From GCA-2794515 sp034436155 (lineage in GTDB: Bacteria; Chloroflexota; Anaerolineae; Aggregatilineales; Phototrophicaceae), in assembly GCA_034436155.1 (NCBI GenBank), contig DAOTVP010000008.1:82705-146704 (forward strand): a stretch of 64,000 nt of DNA. The letters are read 5' to 3'. Shown here piece by piece: positions 25,579 to 34,762 of the stretch. The notes below the pieces were generated by a model. That model did no database searches. It had not been told where the DNA came from and saw nothing but the letters and a program-made list of their open reading frames with translations. The first letter of the stretch is position 1; every line of letters starts with the position of its first letter. The translations under genes were made by a program, and so were the position numbers.

Positions 25579-26929
25579 ACAGTGTTTTCACCAAGAGATC
25601 AATTTCATCGAGGGTATAATCGCGCTTGCCGAGCCGAATTTGGTCATCTTGGGATGCCCATAAAAACAAAACTGACCGTGTAACCAATTCTGCATCTTCG
25701 ATGATAATCACCCGAACACCGCGTTTACGGAGTTCGTAAGCCCAACGGCTGGCGGTGGCGGGATAATTTTCGGGCAGAAGGTAAACAGTCGGCGCGGTAG
25801 TAGGTTGGCTAGGCGAAAGGCGTTCTAATAATTTATCGGCATAATAGGCGAATCCAACGGCGGGCGTTTCTGTATCATCACCAATCAAGCGCGTGAGTTC
25901 GTTATAACGTCCCCCACCTGCCAATTGGGTAGCATCATTGGCGCGGATTTCAAACACCACCCCCGTGTAATAATCCCATGTACGGGCTAAATCAGGTTGG
26001 ATATACACCTGTTCCATCGGGATTTGCGAGGCGCGTAATAACCCAATGAGCGATTGCCATTCGCTGAATAATTGTTGTGCAGAGGGGTCATCACCGACAA
26101 ATTCGGCGATTTTGGGCATTGCCTCATCCACAGGATGTTCGATATTCATCCACTCTTGCAAAAAGTAGAGCGCATCGTTAATTTGCCCTTGTTGACTGGC
26201 TTGTTGACGTTTTTTGGCAATCCGTTGGGTGATGTCGGTATGGGTACGCCCGCCGAGCGTATCGCTCCGCGATGTATTGACCAACATTGCTAATGACGAT
26301 ACATCGGATATATTTGATGTTTGTGAGGGGATGTATCGCGCTAAATGTGCCAACACATTCATCTTCCCCTTAGACCCACCTTTCAACAGATGGCGCTGAC
26401 TGAGTAAAAAGTGTTGGGTGCGTGGGTCAAGTTCAAATTTGGCGAGAAGGCGTTGTGTCAGTCCGACATGACCAATGACCAAACGCCAATCTCGAATATC
26501 CAGTTTGAGGAGACCATGCACCGCCATGCTGATAATTTCGGCATCGGCAATCTGATTCGCCATGCCGATTAGTTCCGCCCCCACACTATAACGTTGGTAT
26601 TCATGGTTATGTGTGTTGGGATCATCTTCAAATACCGCCCCACTAAACTGCCAACGCACGACTGGTTTATCGTGTTGGAGAGTATATAGATGCGCGGCGG
26701 CGGCGGTGAATTCGGGGCGTAATGCCAAAATTTGCCCGTGTCGCTCAAACGTGAATAATTTTTCTGCCACTTTATCCCCCGCTTTGGTGAGGAATAAATC
26801 GGCATTTTCGATGATGGGTGTTTCTATCAGCTCGTAGCCATAATGCCCCATGTGTTCCTGTAAGGCATGGGCGAGTTGTTTGATGGGTTGACCATCTTGT
26901 TTAATCCGAAAATGTACTCGTTGCACCAC
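25568..26929 (-). CDS. hisZ: HisZ-like class II aminoacyl-tRNA synthetase paralogue
   Basis: This 453-residue protein resembles the catalytic domain of histidyl-tRNA synthetase, with motif-1/2 regions GYELIETPIIENADLF, LRPEFTAAAA and VRWQFSGAVFEDD, then DYYTGVVFEI and the motif-3 glycines AGGGRYNEL. A C-terminal anticodon-binding-like domain follows (TVYLLPENYPATASRWAYELRKRGVRVI in outline). Its 11-nt overlap with hisG points to HisZ, the regulatory subunit of ATP phosphoribosyltransferase, rather than a true synthetase. The start is GTG. HisZ normally accompanies short HisG, but HisG here is long. A genuine histidyl-tRNA synthetase is therefore an open alternative. Confidence 0.75.
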   Translation of the reverse strand: MVQRVHFRIKQDGQPIKQLAHALQEHMGHYGYELIETPIIENADLFLTKAGDKVAEKLFTFERHGQILALRPEFTAAAAHLYTLQHDKPVVRWQFSGAVFEDDPNTHNHEYQRYSVGAELIGMANQIADAEIISMAVHGLLKLDIRDWRLVIGHVGLTQRLLAKFELDPRTQHFLLSQRHLLKGGSKGKMNVLAHLARYIPSQTSNISDVSSLAMLVNTSRSDTLGGRTHTDITQRIAKKRQQASQQGQINDALYFLQEWMNIEHPVDEAMPKIAEFVGDDPSAQQLFSEWQSLIGLLRASQIPMEQVYIQPDLARTWDYYTGVVFEIRANDATQLAGGGRYNELTRLIGDDTETPAVGFAYYADKLLERLSPSQPTTAPTVYLLPENYPATASRWAYELRKRGVRVIIIEDAELVTRSVLFLWASQDDQIRLGKRDYTLDEIDLLVKTLYGL

Positions 26930-27021
26930 AAAACCCTAATCTCTCATCTTTATGAATAAACACGCCATAATCATAACGTGATTTAAGATGAGAAAAAAGG
27001 CGCTTTATGATAGCTGAGCGA

Positions 27022-27258
27022 TTATACACCCTTAAACCACTTGAGCAGACGATTGACAACGTTCTTCTTTTCGCCGATACCCTTATCATATTCTTCGCGT
27101 AATTGTTCTGTGAGATATTGCAAATCGGCGAGTTTCATCTTCGCACCGTTCACCGTCACCCAATCGCCATCCATTTCAAGGTCTTTGGGTTTACGATTAT
27201 ACAGGCGTTGATAGGCTTCTGTATAACTGGATATTATCTTTTCTGGCGATGTCACCAT
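27022..27258 (-). CDS. Small hypothetical protein, 78 residues
   Basis: A short acidic-basic protein that I do not recognise. It has no membrane segment. It consists of an N-terminal helix (SPEKIISSYTEAYQRLYNR), a small beta hairpin (GDWVTVNGAKMKLADL) and a Lys-rich C-terminal helix. Base composition is like the neighbouring genes and an AAGG site lies about 10 nt before the ATG, which is why I count it as real. It lies 92 nt upstream of the hisZ-like gene on the same strand. Confidence 0.65.
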   Translation of the reverse strand: MVTSPEKIISSYTEAYQRLYNRKPKDLEMDGDWVTVNGAKMKLADLQYLTEQLREEYDKGIGEKKNVVNRLLKWFKGV

Positions 27259-27439
27259 AACAATAGACCTTATACACTAAATGACCATTTGCTTACTTTA
27301 CACATTATAAGACATTTTTCTTAGAATGTGACAATGTTCTAAAAATATTTCAACACACATGCTGATTATAGCCTAGCAGTTACGACACTTATAGAATAAC
27401 ATGGTTTGAACTTATATTGAAATTGGTATCATCTTAGAA

Positions 27440-28285
27440 ATGAGGTGTTTTTTGTTCACGCATACCCATTATCAAGAGGCAGTCGAAGCTATTCGTCATC
27501 ATACCAACCTGCAACCTGAAATTGGTTTGGTTTTAGGCTCTGGATTAGGTGGATTAGCCGATATGCTCGAAGACCGAGTCTCGATTCCCTATTCAGAAAT
27601 CCCGCATTTTCCGACTTCCACCGTTCATGGACATCATGGCGAATTGGTGATTGGCAAATTAGCGGGCAAAGTTGTCCTCGTCCAAAAAGGACGCGCCCAC
27701 TTTTATGAGGGATACACGCTACAACAAGTCACGTTTCCAATTCGTGTGATGCACTTTTTGGGGATTAAAACTATCATCCTGACCAACGCCGCCGGTGGAT
27801 TAAACACACAATTCAGTGCGGGTGATGTGATGATGCTCAATGACCACATCAACATGGTCGGATTTGCAGGATTTAGCCCCTTAATGGGACCCAATGATGA
27901 TGATTTGGGACCGCGTTTTGTCGGGTTAGTCCAAACGTATGACCGCGAATTACGCAAATTGGCGCACGAAGTTGCCCAGAAAAATAACATTCCACTTCGA
28001 GAAGGGGTCTATTGTTGTTTGGCGGGACCGACTTACGAAACCCCCGCCGAAGCGCGGATGCTCCGTATGATTGGCGCGGATACGGTTGGCATGTCTACCG
28101 TGCATGAAGTGGTGGTGGCGCGTCATATGGGCATGAAGGTCATGGCATTTTCATCCATCACCAACATGGTGATTGATAATTTAGACACAGATCATGAAAC
28201 CAACCACGAAGAAGTTTTAGAAGTGGGTCGAATTATCGTCCCCAAACTCATCACCATATTGAAAGGGGTTGTAGAAAGGATTTGA
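27440..28285 (+). CDS. Purine nucleoside phosphorylase (trimeric, class II)
   Basis: This enzyme splits guanosine and inosine with phosphate in purine salvage. The 281 residues match the trimeric PNP family: LVLGSGLGGLAD phosphate loop, FPTSTVHGHHGELVIGKL, VLVQKGRAHFYEGYT, TNAAGGLN, and the purine-site GPTYETPAEARMLRMIGADTVGMSTVHEV. The first ATG is at 27440. A TTG four codons later (27452) follows a GAGGTG stretch by only 4 nt, so the exact start is uncertain. It is followed 4 nt later by a membrane protein gene. Confidence 0.95.
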   Translation: MRCFLFTHTHYQEAVEAIRHHTNLQPEIGLVLGSGLGGLADMLEDRVSIPYSEIPHFPTSTVHGHHGELVIGKLAGKVVLVQKGRAHFYEGYTLQQVTFPIRVMHFLGIKTIILTNAAGGLNTQFSAGDVMMLNDHINMVGFAGFSPLMGPNDDDLGPRFVGLVQTYDRELRKLAHEVAQKNNIPLREGVYCCLAGPTYETPAEARMLRMIGADTVGMSTVHEVVVARHMGMKVMAFSSITNMVIDNLDTDHETNHEEVLEVGRIIVPKLITILKGVVERI

Positions 28286-28289
28286 CTCC

Positions 28290-29102
28290 GTGAGCAATAT
28301 CATCTTTCTGATTGAGCAAGTGGCGGTCGGCTTATATATCCTCGCTGGTGTGGCAATTTTGATGTTGTGGTCGCGTTGGCGGGCGGCACAGTATGATATT
28401 CGCGCAACGCGGTTTGAATTAGAACGCGATTTAGCCCGTTTTCGGCGTGATAATGCCCTCACAATGATGATTTTGGGGGTCGAATTTATCTTGATTGTGG
28501 TCGGTATTCAGCAAGTCGTTGCGCCAACCGTCCGCAGTGACCAAGAATTGGCGCAATTTGTCGCCATGAATAATCCCGATGAAATCATCGAAGCACCTAG
28601 CGATGGTGTTTTCGCTACACCGACACGTCCTGCACCATTGGCGAATTTGCCCATCGCGCCTGTTGAATTACCGCGTGAGGATGAATTTTCGATTTTGGCA
28701 ACACCTACCCTCACACCAACCCCCGTGGGGACAATCGAACCCAATGCGCCACCTGTGTATGGATGCGATACCCCCAACGCCTTTTTGCAAATTCCTGCTA
28801 ACGGGATGCGCGTTTTTCAGGTGATTCGGGTCGCAGGGACGGCATTTGTAGATGATTTTTCATCTTATAAAATCGAAATTAGCGGACCGACAACCCTCAA
28901 TACATTTTGGGTCATCGATGAAGGGGCTATCCCTGTCAATGAATTAGGGACACTCTCGCAATTTAATCCAGACCCATATGAACCAGGCACATATCAATTT
29001 CAGCTCACTGTATTCGATACCACCCGCGAGTTAAAAGCCTCATGTATGGTGACGATTTACATCAGTCGTCCGATCCCAACACCCACACCATTGGGGGGAT
29101 GA
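28290..29102 (+). CDS. Hypothetical two-helix membrane protein with exported C-terminal domain
   Basis: A 270-residue protein of unknown function. Two membrane segments lie near the N-terminus (about 5-28 and 55-75) around a short basic loop (WRAAQYDIRATRFELERDLARFRRDNA). A Pro/Thr-rich spacer follows (ATPTLTPTPVGT), then a beta-rich domain of about 110 residues with two cysteines (YGCDTP, KASCMV) and the stretch PYEPGTYQFQLTVFD, which recalls an Ig-like fold. The start is GTG with AAAGGA upstream. It sits 4 nt after the PNP gene, so the two are cotranscribed, though no functional link is evident. Confidence 0.7.
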   Translation: MSNIIFLIEQVAVGLYILAGVAILMLWSRWRAAQYDIRATRFELERDLARFRRDNALTMMILGVEFILIVVGIQQVVAPTVRSDQELAQFVAMNNPDEIIEAPSDGVFATPTRPAPLANLPIAPVELPREDEFSILATPTLTPTPVGTIEPNAPPVYGCDTPNAFLQIPANGMRVFQVIRVAGTAFVDDFSSYKIEISGPTTLNTFWVIDEGAIPVNELGTLSQFNPDPYEPGTYQFQLTVFDTTRELKASCMVTIYISRPIPTPTPLGG

Positions 29103-29171
29103 TTTTTGCTATTCTCTAACAATTTTACGGTATCATGAATAGCATAATGATGATATGGAGGAGATACGGTT

Positions 29172-29867
29172 ATGTTTTTCGATTTCACCTATCTATTAAT
29201 TGTGGCGTTGCCGAGTATGATTATTTCGGGGTTGGCACAAGCTTACGTGCAATCGGCATATGCCAAATGGAGACGAACCGCCAATTCATGGAATATGAGC
29301 GGTTTTGAAGTCGGGCAACGGATTATGCAAACCAGTGGGTTGCGCGGGGTGCGTTTTGAAGGCACTCCGGGAGAAATGAGCGACCATTATGACCCGCGTG
29401 GTCATATCGTGCGGATGTCGCAAGATGTCGCAACACAACCATCCGTTGCGTCTATGGCGATTGTGGCGCATGAACTCGGTCATGCTCAACAATACGAAGA
29501 AAAATCACCCTTGATTGGCTTGCGTCAATTTTTGTTACCTGCGGTGCAAATTAGCCCGATGATTTCGTATGGTCTGATTATGATGGGGATTATCTTCAGC
29601 ATGACCAGCATGTTGTGGTTGGGGATTATCGCTTTCGGTATCACCGTCTTATTCATGCTGATTACCCTACCCGTTGAATTTGATGCCAGTCGGCGCGGGT
29701 TAAAATTGTTAGAACAGGCGGGGTTTGGTCAAAATAGCGCAGATATGGCAGGCGCAAGGGAAATGCTCACCGCCGCGGCGCTCACCTATGTGGCGGCATT
29801 TGTATCATCCTTGTTGACATTGGTTTATTATCTGATGCTGGCATCACGCACCATGAATAATCGTTAA
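29172..29867 (+). CDS. Membrane zinc metallopeptidase, YugP family
   Basis: A 231-residue integral membrane protein of the YugP-type neutral zinc peptidases. It has the catalytic HELGH at residues 100-104, preceded by a typical DHYDPRGHIVRMS segment and followed by HAQQ. A C-terminal Glu-bearing segment (LPVEFDASRRGLKLL) would give the third ligand. Membrane segments lie at about 5-25, 120-145, 148-170 and 205-225. The active site is probably near the membrane face and the natural substrate is unknown. A strong GGAGGAGA ribosome site precedes the ATG. Confidence 0.92.
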   Translation: MFFDFTYLLIVALPSMIISGLAQAYVQSAYAKWRRTANSWNMSGFEVGQRIMQTSGLRGVRFEGTPGEMSDHYDPRGHIVRMSQDVATQPSVASMAIVAHELGHAQQYEEKSPLIGLRQFLLPAVQISPMISYGLIMMGIIFSMTSMLWLGIIAFGITVLFMLITLPVEFDASRRGLKLLEQAGFGQNSADMAGAREMLTAAALTYVAAFVSSLLTLVYYLMLASRTMNNR

Positions 29868-29870
29868 ACA

Positions 29871-29902
29871 AAAAGGGCATCCATAAGCGGATGCCTTTTT
29901 TT
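29871..29902. terminator. Bidirectional intrinsic terminator
   Basis: A GGCATCC/GGATGCC stem with a 6-nt loop is flanked by AAAAG and TTTTTTT between two convergent genes. It is a textbook terminator in the plus direction and acceptable in the minus direction. Confidence 0.88.
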
Positions 29903-29907
29903 AATGA

Positions 29908-30270
29908 TTACCGATTCAGAAAATAAGCAAGGGTGTTCAACAATTCGGTTTTACTCACAGGTTTCGCCAAATAACCGTCACAACCTGCATCTAAAAAGCG
30001 TTCTCTATCCCCAAACATGGCGTTGGCAGTGAGCGCCACAATAGGAATATGAGCCAATGATGGATTGGATTTTATCCGTCGTGTCACCTCAATACCATCA
30101 ATATCGGGTAAATTGATATCGAGCAAGATGAGGACGGGTTGCTCGACTTCTGCCATGTGTAACCCAGTCATTCCATCTAAGGCTTCTACCATTTCGTACC
30201 CCCCACTACCAAGCATCTTCCGTACAAGACGCATATTTTGTGGGTTGTCTTCCACGTAGAGAATTTTCAT
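29908..30270 (-). CDS. Single-domain response regulator (CheY-like receiver)
   Basis: A 120-residue stand-alone receiver domain. The acidic pair is at Glu7-Asp8 (YVEDN), the phosphoacceptor is Asp51 in LLDINLPD, the switch Thr is in VALTANA and the conserved Lys in LAKPVSK. There is no output domain and no histidine kinase nearby. I chose the ATG at 30270, 9 nt after a GAGG site, over an in-frame GTG five codons upstream. Receivers of this DivK type commonly relay phosphate within a phosphorelay. Confidence 0.93.
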   Translation of the reverse strand: MKILYVEDNPQNMRLVRKMLGSGGYEMVEALDGMTGLHMAEVEQPVLILLDINLPDIDGIEVTRRIKSNPSLAHIPIVALTANAMFGDRERFLDAGCDGYLAKPVSKTELLNTLAYFLNR

Positions 30271-30414
30271 TAAATTAGCCCTCACAGTGGTCTTTATGAA
30301 TGTTGTATGAATTCAATTATCAACTGTTTTCAAACGAAAATCAAGTTAATCTTAATTTGATAAACGCAATTATTGACCAATTTGGGCAAATTAAGTACGT
30401 TTATATACACTATA

Positions 30415-31587
30415 CTACTCATTTCGTTTAGAAAGAATTGAGAATAATCGTCCAATGCGTTTTTGCCACAATCGAAAAGTCACGCGCAGATTCACCAACG
30501 CATACCCGGCACGCCGTTTACGTTCTTGGCGACGATTTACAGGTTGATCGCCCGGTTGCGAGACTGTCCACTGAATGACAGTTGCCGCCCATGTCAGACC
30601 ACCACCAAACCCCACAAAAATGATATAATCACCCACATTAATGCGTCGCTGTTCCACCGCTTCGTAGAGGGCTATGGGGATAGAAGCGGCGGATGTGTTG
30701 CCATAATGGACTAAATTGCTCATAAATAAATCATCACTTAAATTGAGGCTACGCGCCGCGGCTTGGATGATGCGTTCATTGGCTTGGTGCGGAATAATGA
30801 GTTTAACATCTTTGAGGGTGATGCCCGCCTCTTTAATGGCTTGTTTGATGCTCTCACCAATCACCCGCGTGGCAAATTTGAATACCTCACCGCCCGCCAT
30901 ATACATTTTATGCAATTTGGGTTCGCGCAACCCCTCTGTGGTGCGGACTTGCATCCCGCCATAAGTGGGTAATCCGAGCAAATCATAACCCGCCCCATCA
31001 GAACGTAATACACTCGACAAAATACCTCCCGGTGTCTCGCTGGCTCGTAAGACCACTGCCCCCGCGCCATCTCCAAATAAAATGCAGGTGCTCCTGTCTT
31101 GCCAATCTAAAACACGACTCATGGTTTCTGCCCCAATCACCAGCGCGATCTTGATACTCCCCGATCGAATCGCCTGCGCCGCCATATCTACCCCATAAAC
31201 AAATCCCGAACAGGCGGCAGATAAATCGAAAGCGCCCGCATTATTCGCCCCCAACCAATGTTGAATGAGGCTGGCAGTGCTAGGGAAGATATTTTCGGGG
31301 GTGCTGGTCGCTACGATGATCAGATCGATCTCTTGAGGCAAAATATCGGTGATGGCGAGGGCTTGTTTGGCGGCGAATAAGCCCAAACGGGCGGTTGTTT
31401 CATCTTCATCAGCAATCCGCCGTTCCCGAATCCCCGTGCGCGATTGTATCCACGCATCGCTCGTATCTATAATGGCGGCGAGGTCTTTGTTGGTGAGGAT
31501 ACTGCGCGGGACGCGCATCCCCCAACCCACAATATGAGCATAAATCGGTTTATTTGAGCGCCAATCGCGTTTTTTATCACGAGCCAT
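30415..31587 (-). CDS. fabH: 3-oxoacyl-ACP synthase III (KASIII) with basic C-terminal extension
   Basis: FabH condenses an acyl-CoA primer with malonyl-ACP to begin fatty-acid synthesis. The Cys-His-Asn triad is present in SAACSGF, IPHQANERI and HYGNTSAAS, and GFGGGLTWAA closes the normal domain. About 50 further residues follow, rich in Arg and Lys (NRRQERKRRAGY) with a possible amphipathic segment. This is unusual for the family, which ends near the GGGLTW motif. I chose the ATG at 31587, overlapping the fabF stop by 11 nt. A TTG at 31605 would add six residues. Confidence 0.93.
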   Translation of the reverse strand: MARDKKRDWRSNKPIYAHIVGWGMRVPRSILTNKDLAAIIDTSDAWIQSRTGIRERRIADEDETTARLGLFAAKQALAITDILPQEIDLIIVATSTPENIFPSTASLIQHWLGANNAGAFDLSAACSGFVYGVDMAAQAIRSGSIKIALVIGAETMSRVLDWQDRSTCILFGDGAGAVVLRASETPGGILSSVLRSDGAGYDLLGLPTYGGMQVRTTEGLREPKLHKMYMAGGEVFKFATRVIGESIKQAIKEAGITLKDVKLIIPHQANERIIQAAARSLNLSDDLFMSNLVHYGNTSAASIPIALYEAVEQRRINVGDYIIFVGFGGGLTWAATVIQWTVSQPGDQPVNRRQERKRRAGYALVNLRVTFRLWQKRIGRLFSILSKRNE

Positions 31588-32830
31588 TTTGCTTGTATTC
31601 CCCAAAAATCAACACGGCATTATGCCCACCGAAACCAAACGAATTGCTCATGGCAATCTCTATTTTATGCTTTACACCAACTAACGGGGTATAATTCAAA
31701 TCACATTCAGGGTCGGGATATTCAAGATTCATCGTGGGTGGAATGAAATCTTCGCGGATTGCCATAATCGTAAAAATGGCTTCGACAGAACCCGCCGCGC
31801 CCATCAAATGCCCCGTGACCGATTTGGTCGAGCTAATGGGGATAGTATACGCCAATTCGCCAAATGCGCGTTTGAGTGCCAATGTTTCACTACGGTCATT
31901 GAGTGGTGTACCTGTGCCGTGCGCGTTGATATAATCAATTTTTTCAGGTGTGAGATTGGCATCACGCAAAGATTGACGAATCGCTTCGGCGGCACTTTCG
32001 CCTGTTTCGAGCGGTGCGGTGACGTGATAGGCATCGGATGTATGCCCATATCCTAAAACTTCGGCATAAATTTTTGCCCCACGCGCCAACGCATGATCAA
32101 GCGATTCGAGGACGAGAATCGCCGCGCCTTCTGCCACCACAAACCCATCCCGATGGGCATCAAACGGACGCGAGGCTTGACGCGGGGTATCGTTTTTAGT
32201 CGAAATCGCCGTCATATTGTTAAATCCCGCAATCGTAATCTCTTCAAGTGCCGCCTCTGAACTACCCGCCAACGCCACATCAATCCGCCCGTAGCGTATC
32301 ATTTCCATGGCTTCGCCGATGCAATTATTGCCTGTGGCGCAGGCAGTTGTAATGGCGAAATTCGGTCCGCGGATGCCATATATCATCGAAATTTTCGCAG
32401 ACGCAGCATCAGGCAACATCATCGGCACAAGCAACGGACTCACGGCTTTCGACCCGCGTGTAAAAAAAGTGCTGGTACTGTTATAAATGCTGGCGATTCC
32501 GCCAATGCCTGTGCCGATAATCACCCCAACCCGATATTCATTCTCACCCGTGATTTTGAGGTCGGCATCTTCAATGGCTTGCTTGGCGGCATACCACGCC
32601 ATTTGTGTAAAACGGTCTGTTCGGCGTGCTTCTCGTTTGCCGAATAATTGGTCAGGATTAAAATTTTTGACCTCGCCACCGAAATGGTTTTCGAGGCGAG
32701 ATGTATCGAGGCGCACAATCGGATCTATGCCCGTAATCCCATCGGCGACATTACGCCATGCCTCTGCGACAGAATTTCCATTGGGGCAAATAATCCCCAT
32801 TCCAGTTACCACGACTCGTCGGCGTTCCAC
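31577..32830 (-). CDS. fabF: 3-oxoacyl-ACP synthase II
   Basis: FabF elongates acyl-ACP chains with malonyl-ACP. The catalytic Cys is in ITTACATGNN and the two histidines in INAHGTGTPLND and KSVTGHLMGAAGSVEA. The C-terminal NSFGFGGHNA loop is intact. The length of 417 residues is normal. The start is GTG with a GAGAGGGA site. It lies first in a fabF-fabH pair joined by an 11-nt overlap. No acyl carrier protein gene is adjacent. Confidence 0.97.
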   Translation of the reverse strand: MERRRVVVTGMGIICPNGNSVAEAWRNVADGITGIDPIVRLDTSRLENHFGGEVKNFNPDQLFGKREARRTDRFTQMAWYAAKQAIEDADLKITGENEYRVGVIIGTGIGGIASIYNSTSTFFTRGSKAVSPLLVPMMLPDAASAKISMIYGIRGPNFAITTACATGNNCIGEAMEMIRYGRIDVALAGSSEAALEEITIAGFNNMTAISTKNDTPRQASRPFDAHRDGFVVAEGAAILVLESLDHALARGAKIYAEVLGYGHTSDAYHVTAPLETGESAAEAIRQSLRDANLTPEKIDYINAHGTGTPLNDRSETLALKRAFGELAYTIPISSTKSVTGHLMGAAGSVEAIFTIMAIREDFIPPTMNLEYPDPECDLNYTPLVGVKHKIEIAMSNSFGFGGHNAVLIFGEYKQNGS

Positions 32831-32953
32831 AATTCCCTCTCATCCTATTGTTTTGGGGATGATTTTCATCTTTCAGATGATTATAATCACTTTTTACATA
32901 TTGTAGATGATACACCTTTAATTGGCGGAAAGAAAACGGTTAGTTCATATCTG

Positions 32954-33913
32954 ATGATTCTCGTAACAGGTGCAACAGGATTAATTGGCAGGCATCTCAT
33001 CAACGCCTTGATGAAAACAGATTATCAAGTGCGGTGTTTGGTCGCGCCTACCAATGCAAAACACCTTACATGGTCTGACGATACGCCCAACGCCCCCGAA
33101 GTGATTATCGGCACGTTGCTTGATGAAGAAATTTTGTATCAAGCCTTAGGCGGGGTACATGTGATTATCCACCTCGAAAGTGGGCAATGGTGGGCAACGC
33201 CACGCCAGTTAGAACGGATAGAATTGGTCGGGACGCGCAACCTCATCGCCGCCGCCCGCGCCAACCGTGTGGGGCGCATCATTTACATCAGTCATTTAGG
33301 CGCGGCATCCTCATCGGCATTCACCCTACTCCGCATCAAAGGACAAGCGGAAAGCCTGATACGTGATAGCGGATTGGCATTCACAATCATCCGCAGTGGC
33401 ATTGTTTTCGCGCCTGATGATGCGTTCATCAACCATATTGCGATGGGCTTCAGCCTGAATCCGTTATTCACGTTGATGGCTGGACAGGGCGAAGTGGTGT
33501 TGCATCCGATGTATATTGATGACCTCATTCGAGCAATTATCATCTCGTTAGAGCGTATCGAAACAGTAGACGAGACTTTTAACATCGGCGGGCAAGAATA
33601 TATCACCTACGAAGATTTAATCATCACCATCATGCGCCTGACGGGTAAAAATCGGTTTATCATCAAAATGCCACCGTATATCTTGCGCTGGCTCAATACA
33701 GTCTGGCGCATTTTTGTGAGGCGGACACTATTCACCAATCAGTGGTACGATTTATTAGCCACCAACCGCACCGCCCCACTGGGCAACACCTATCACTATT
33801 TTGAATTCCAACCGCGCCGTATCGAAGATACGCTCTTGACGTATTTACCCCAAAAGCGGTTTTTCTTGGCAACACTTCGGTATTTATTCAAAAAACGTCC
33901 ACGCGGTATTTGA
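32954..33913 (+). CDS. NAD(P)-binding epimerase/NDUFA9-like protein
   Basis: A 319-residue extended-SDR-type protein that begins with the dinucleotide motif VTGATGLIGRHL. The pattern VIIHLESGQW, then GTRNLIAAARANRVGRIIYISHLGA and the KGQAESLIRDSGLAFTIIRSG segment fits the atypical SDR group that includes NDUFA9-like and other NmrA-related proteins. The usual YxxxK motif is not clear: LLRIKGQAE takes its place. The last 60 residues are basic with a hydrophobic helix. I chose the ATG at 32954 because an upstream in-frame reading runs antisense into fabF. It lies 13 nt before proC. Confidence 0.8.
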   Translation: MILVTGATGLIGRHLINALMKTDYQVRCLVAPTNAKHLTWSDDTPNAPEVIIGTLLDEEILYQALGGVHVIIHLESGQWWATPRQLERIELVGTRNLIAAARANRVGRIIYISHLGAASSSAFTLLRIKGQAESLIRDSGLAFTIIRSGIVFAPDDAFINHIAMGFSLNPLFTLMAGQGEVVLHPMYIDDLIRAIIISLERIETVDETFNIGGQEYITYEDLIITIMRLTGKNRFIIKMPPYILRWLNTVWRIFVRRTLFTNQWYDLLATNRTAPLGNTYHYFEFQPRRIEDTLLTYLPQKRFFLATLRYLFKKRPRGI

Positions 33914-33926
33914 GAGGATTATCATC

Positions 33927-34751
33927 ATGCTACACAATCAAAAAGTTGCTTTTATCGGCAGTGGCGCTATGGGCGAAGCCATGATAAAAGGGTTACTGCA
34001 CAAAGACCTCATCCCTGCCAATTATATCACCGCCGCCGACCCACATATCGGACGTGGGGACGAGTTGAAAACGAACTATGGTCTCAATTTTACGACTGAT
34101 AATGTCGAGGCGGTGCAAGATGCCAATGTCGTTGTGCTTTCGATTAAGCCACAGATGATGAATAAAGTGTTGGCACAGCTCAAAACGCATGTCAAACCCG
34201 ATGCGCTCATCATCAGCATTGCCGCGGGTGTGACCATTCAACGCATTGTAGACCACCTTCTGCACCCGTATGTAGTGCGTGCCATGCCCAATACACCCGG
34301 TCAAATCGGCGAAGGTATCACCGTCTGGACATGCACCTCCGAAGTCACCGCACAGGGGCGTGAATGGACATCGGACATTTTGGGCGCGATGGGCGAAACA
34401 TTATATGTCGAAGATGAAAATTTTCTGGATATGGCGACAGCACTCAACGGAAGCGGACCGGCATATGTATTTTTATTGATGGAAGCCCTCATCGATGTCG
34501 GTGTCCATATGGGATTTTCGCGCCAAGTTTCGCAAAAATTGGTACAACAGACCATGCTTGGGTCGGTCAAATATGCCATCCAATCGGGGATGCACCCCGC
34601 CGAATTACGCAATCAAGTCACCAGTCCTGGCGGGACATCTGCCGCGGCATTATATGAACTCGAAAAAGGTAGTATCCGCACCGTGATTGCCGATGCCGTA
34701 TGGGCGGCGTATCGGCGCTCGGCAGAACTCGGCAAAAATGGGAATAAGTAG
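33927..34751 (+). CDS. proC: Pyrroline-5-carboxylate reductase
   Basis: ProC reduces pyrroline-5-carboxylate to proline. The NADP-binding motif is FIGSGAMGEAMIKGL. Family stretches include VVLSIKPQMM, VRAMPNTPGQIGEG, the substrate loop LNGSGPAYVFLLMEALIDVGVHMG in outline, and the proC signature VTSPGGTSAAALYELE. The 274-residue length is normal. An AGAGGA site precedes the ATG, and the gene is close to both neighbours. Confidence 0.97.
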   Translation: MLHNQKVAFIGSGAMGEAMIKGLLHKDLIPANYITAADPHIGRGDELKTNYGLNFTTDNVEAVQDANVVVLSIKPQMMNKVLAQLKTHVKPDALIISIAAGVTIQRIVDHLLHPYVVRAMPNTPGQIGEGITVWTCTSEVTAQGREWTSDILGAMGETLYVEDENFLDMATALNGSGPAYVFLLMEALIDVGVHMGFSRQVSQKLVQQTMLGSVKYAIQSGMHPAELRNQVTSPGGTSAAALYELEKGSIRTVIADAVWAAYRRSAELGKNGNK

Positions 34752-34762
34752 GAGTATGCGTT

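Noticed and set aside
32648..32953. 102-residue N-terminal extension of the epimerase-like protein
   Set aside because: It lies antisense to the fabF start and promoter region. The Rossmann motif begins right after the ATG at 32954.
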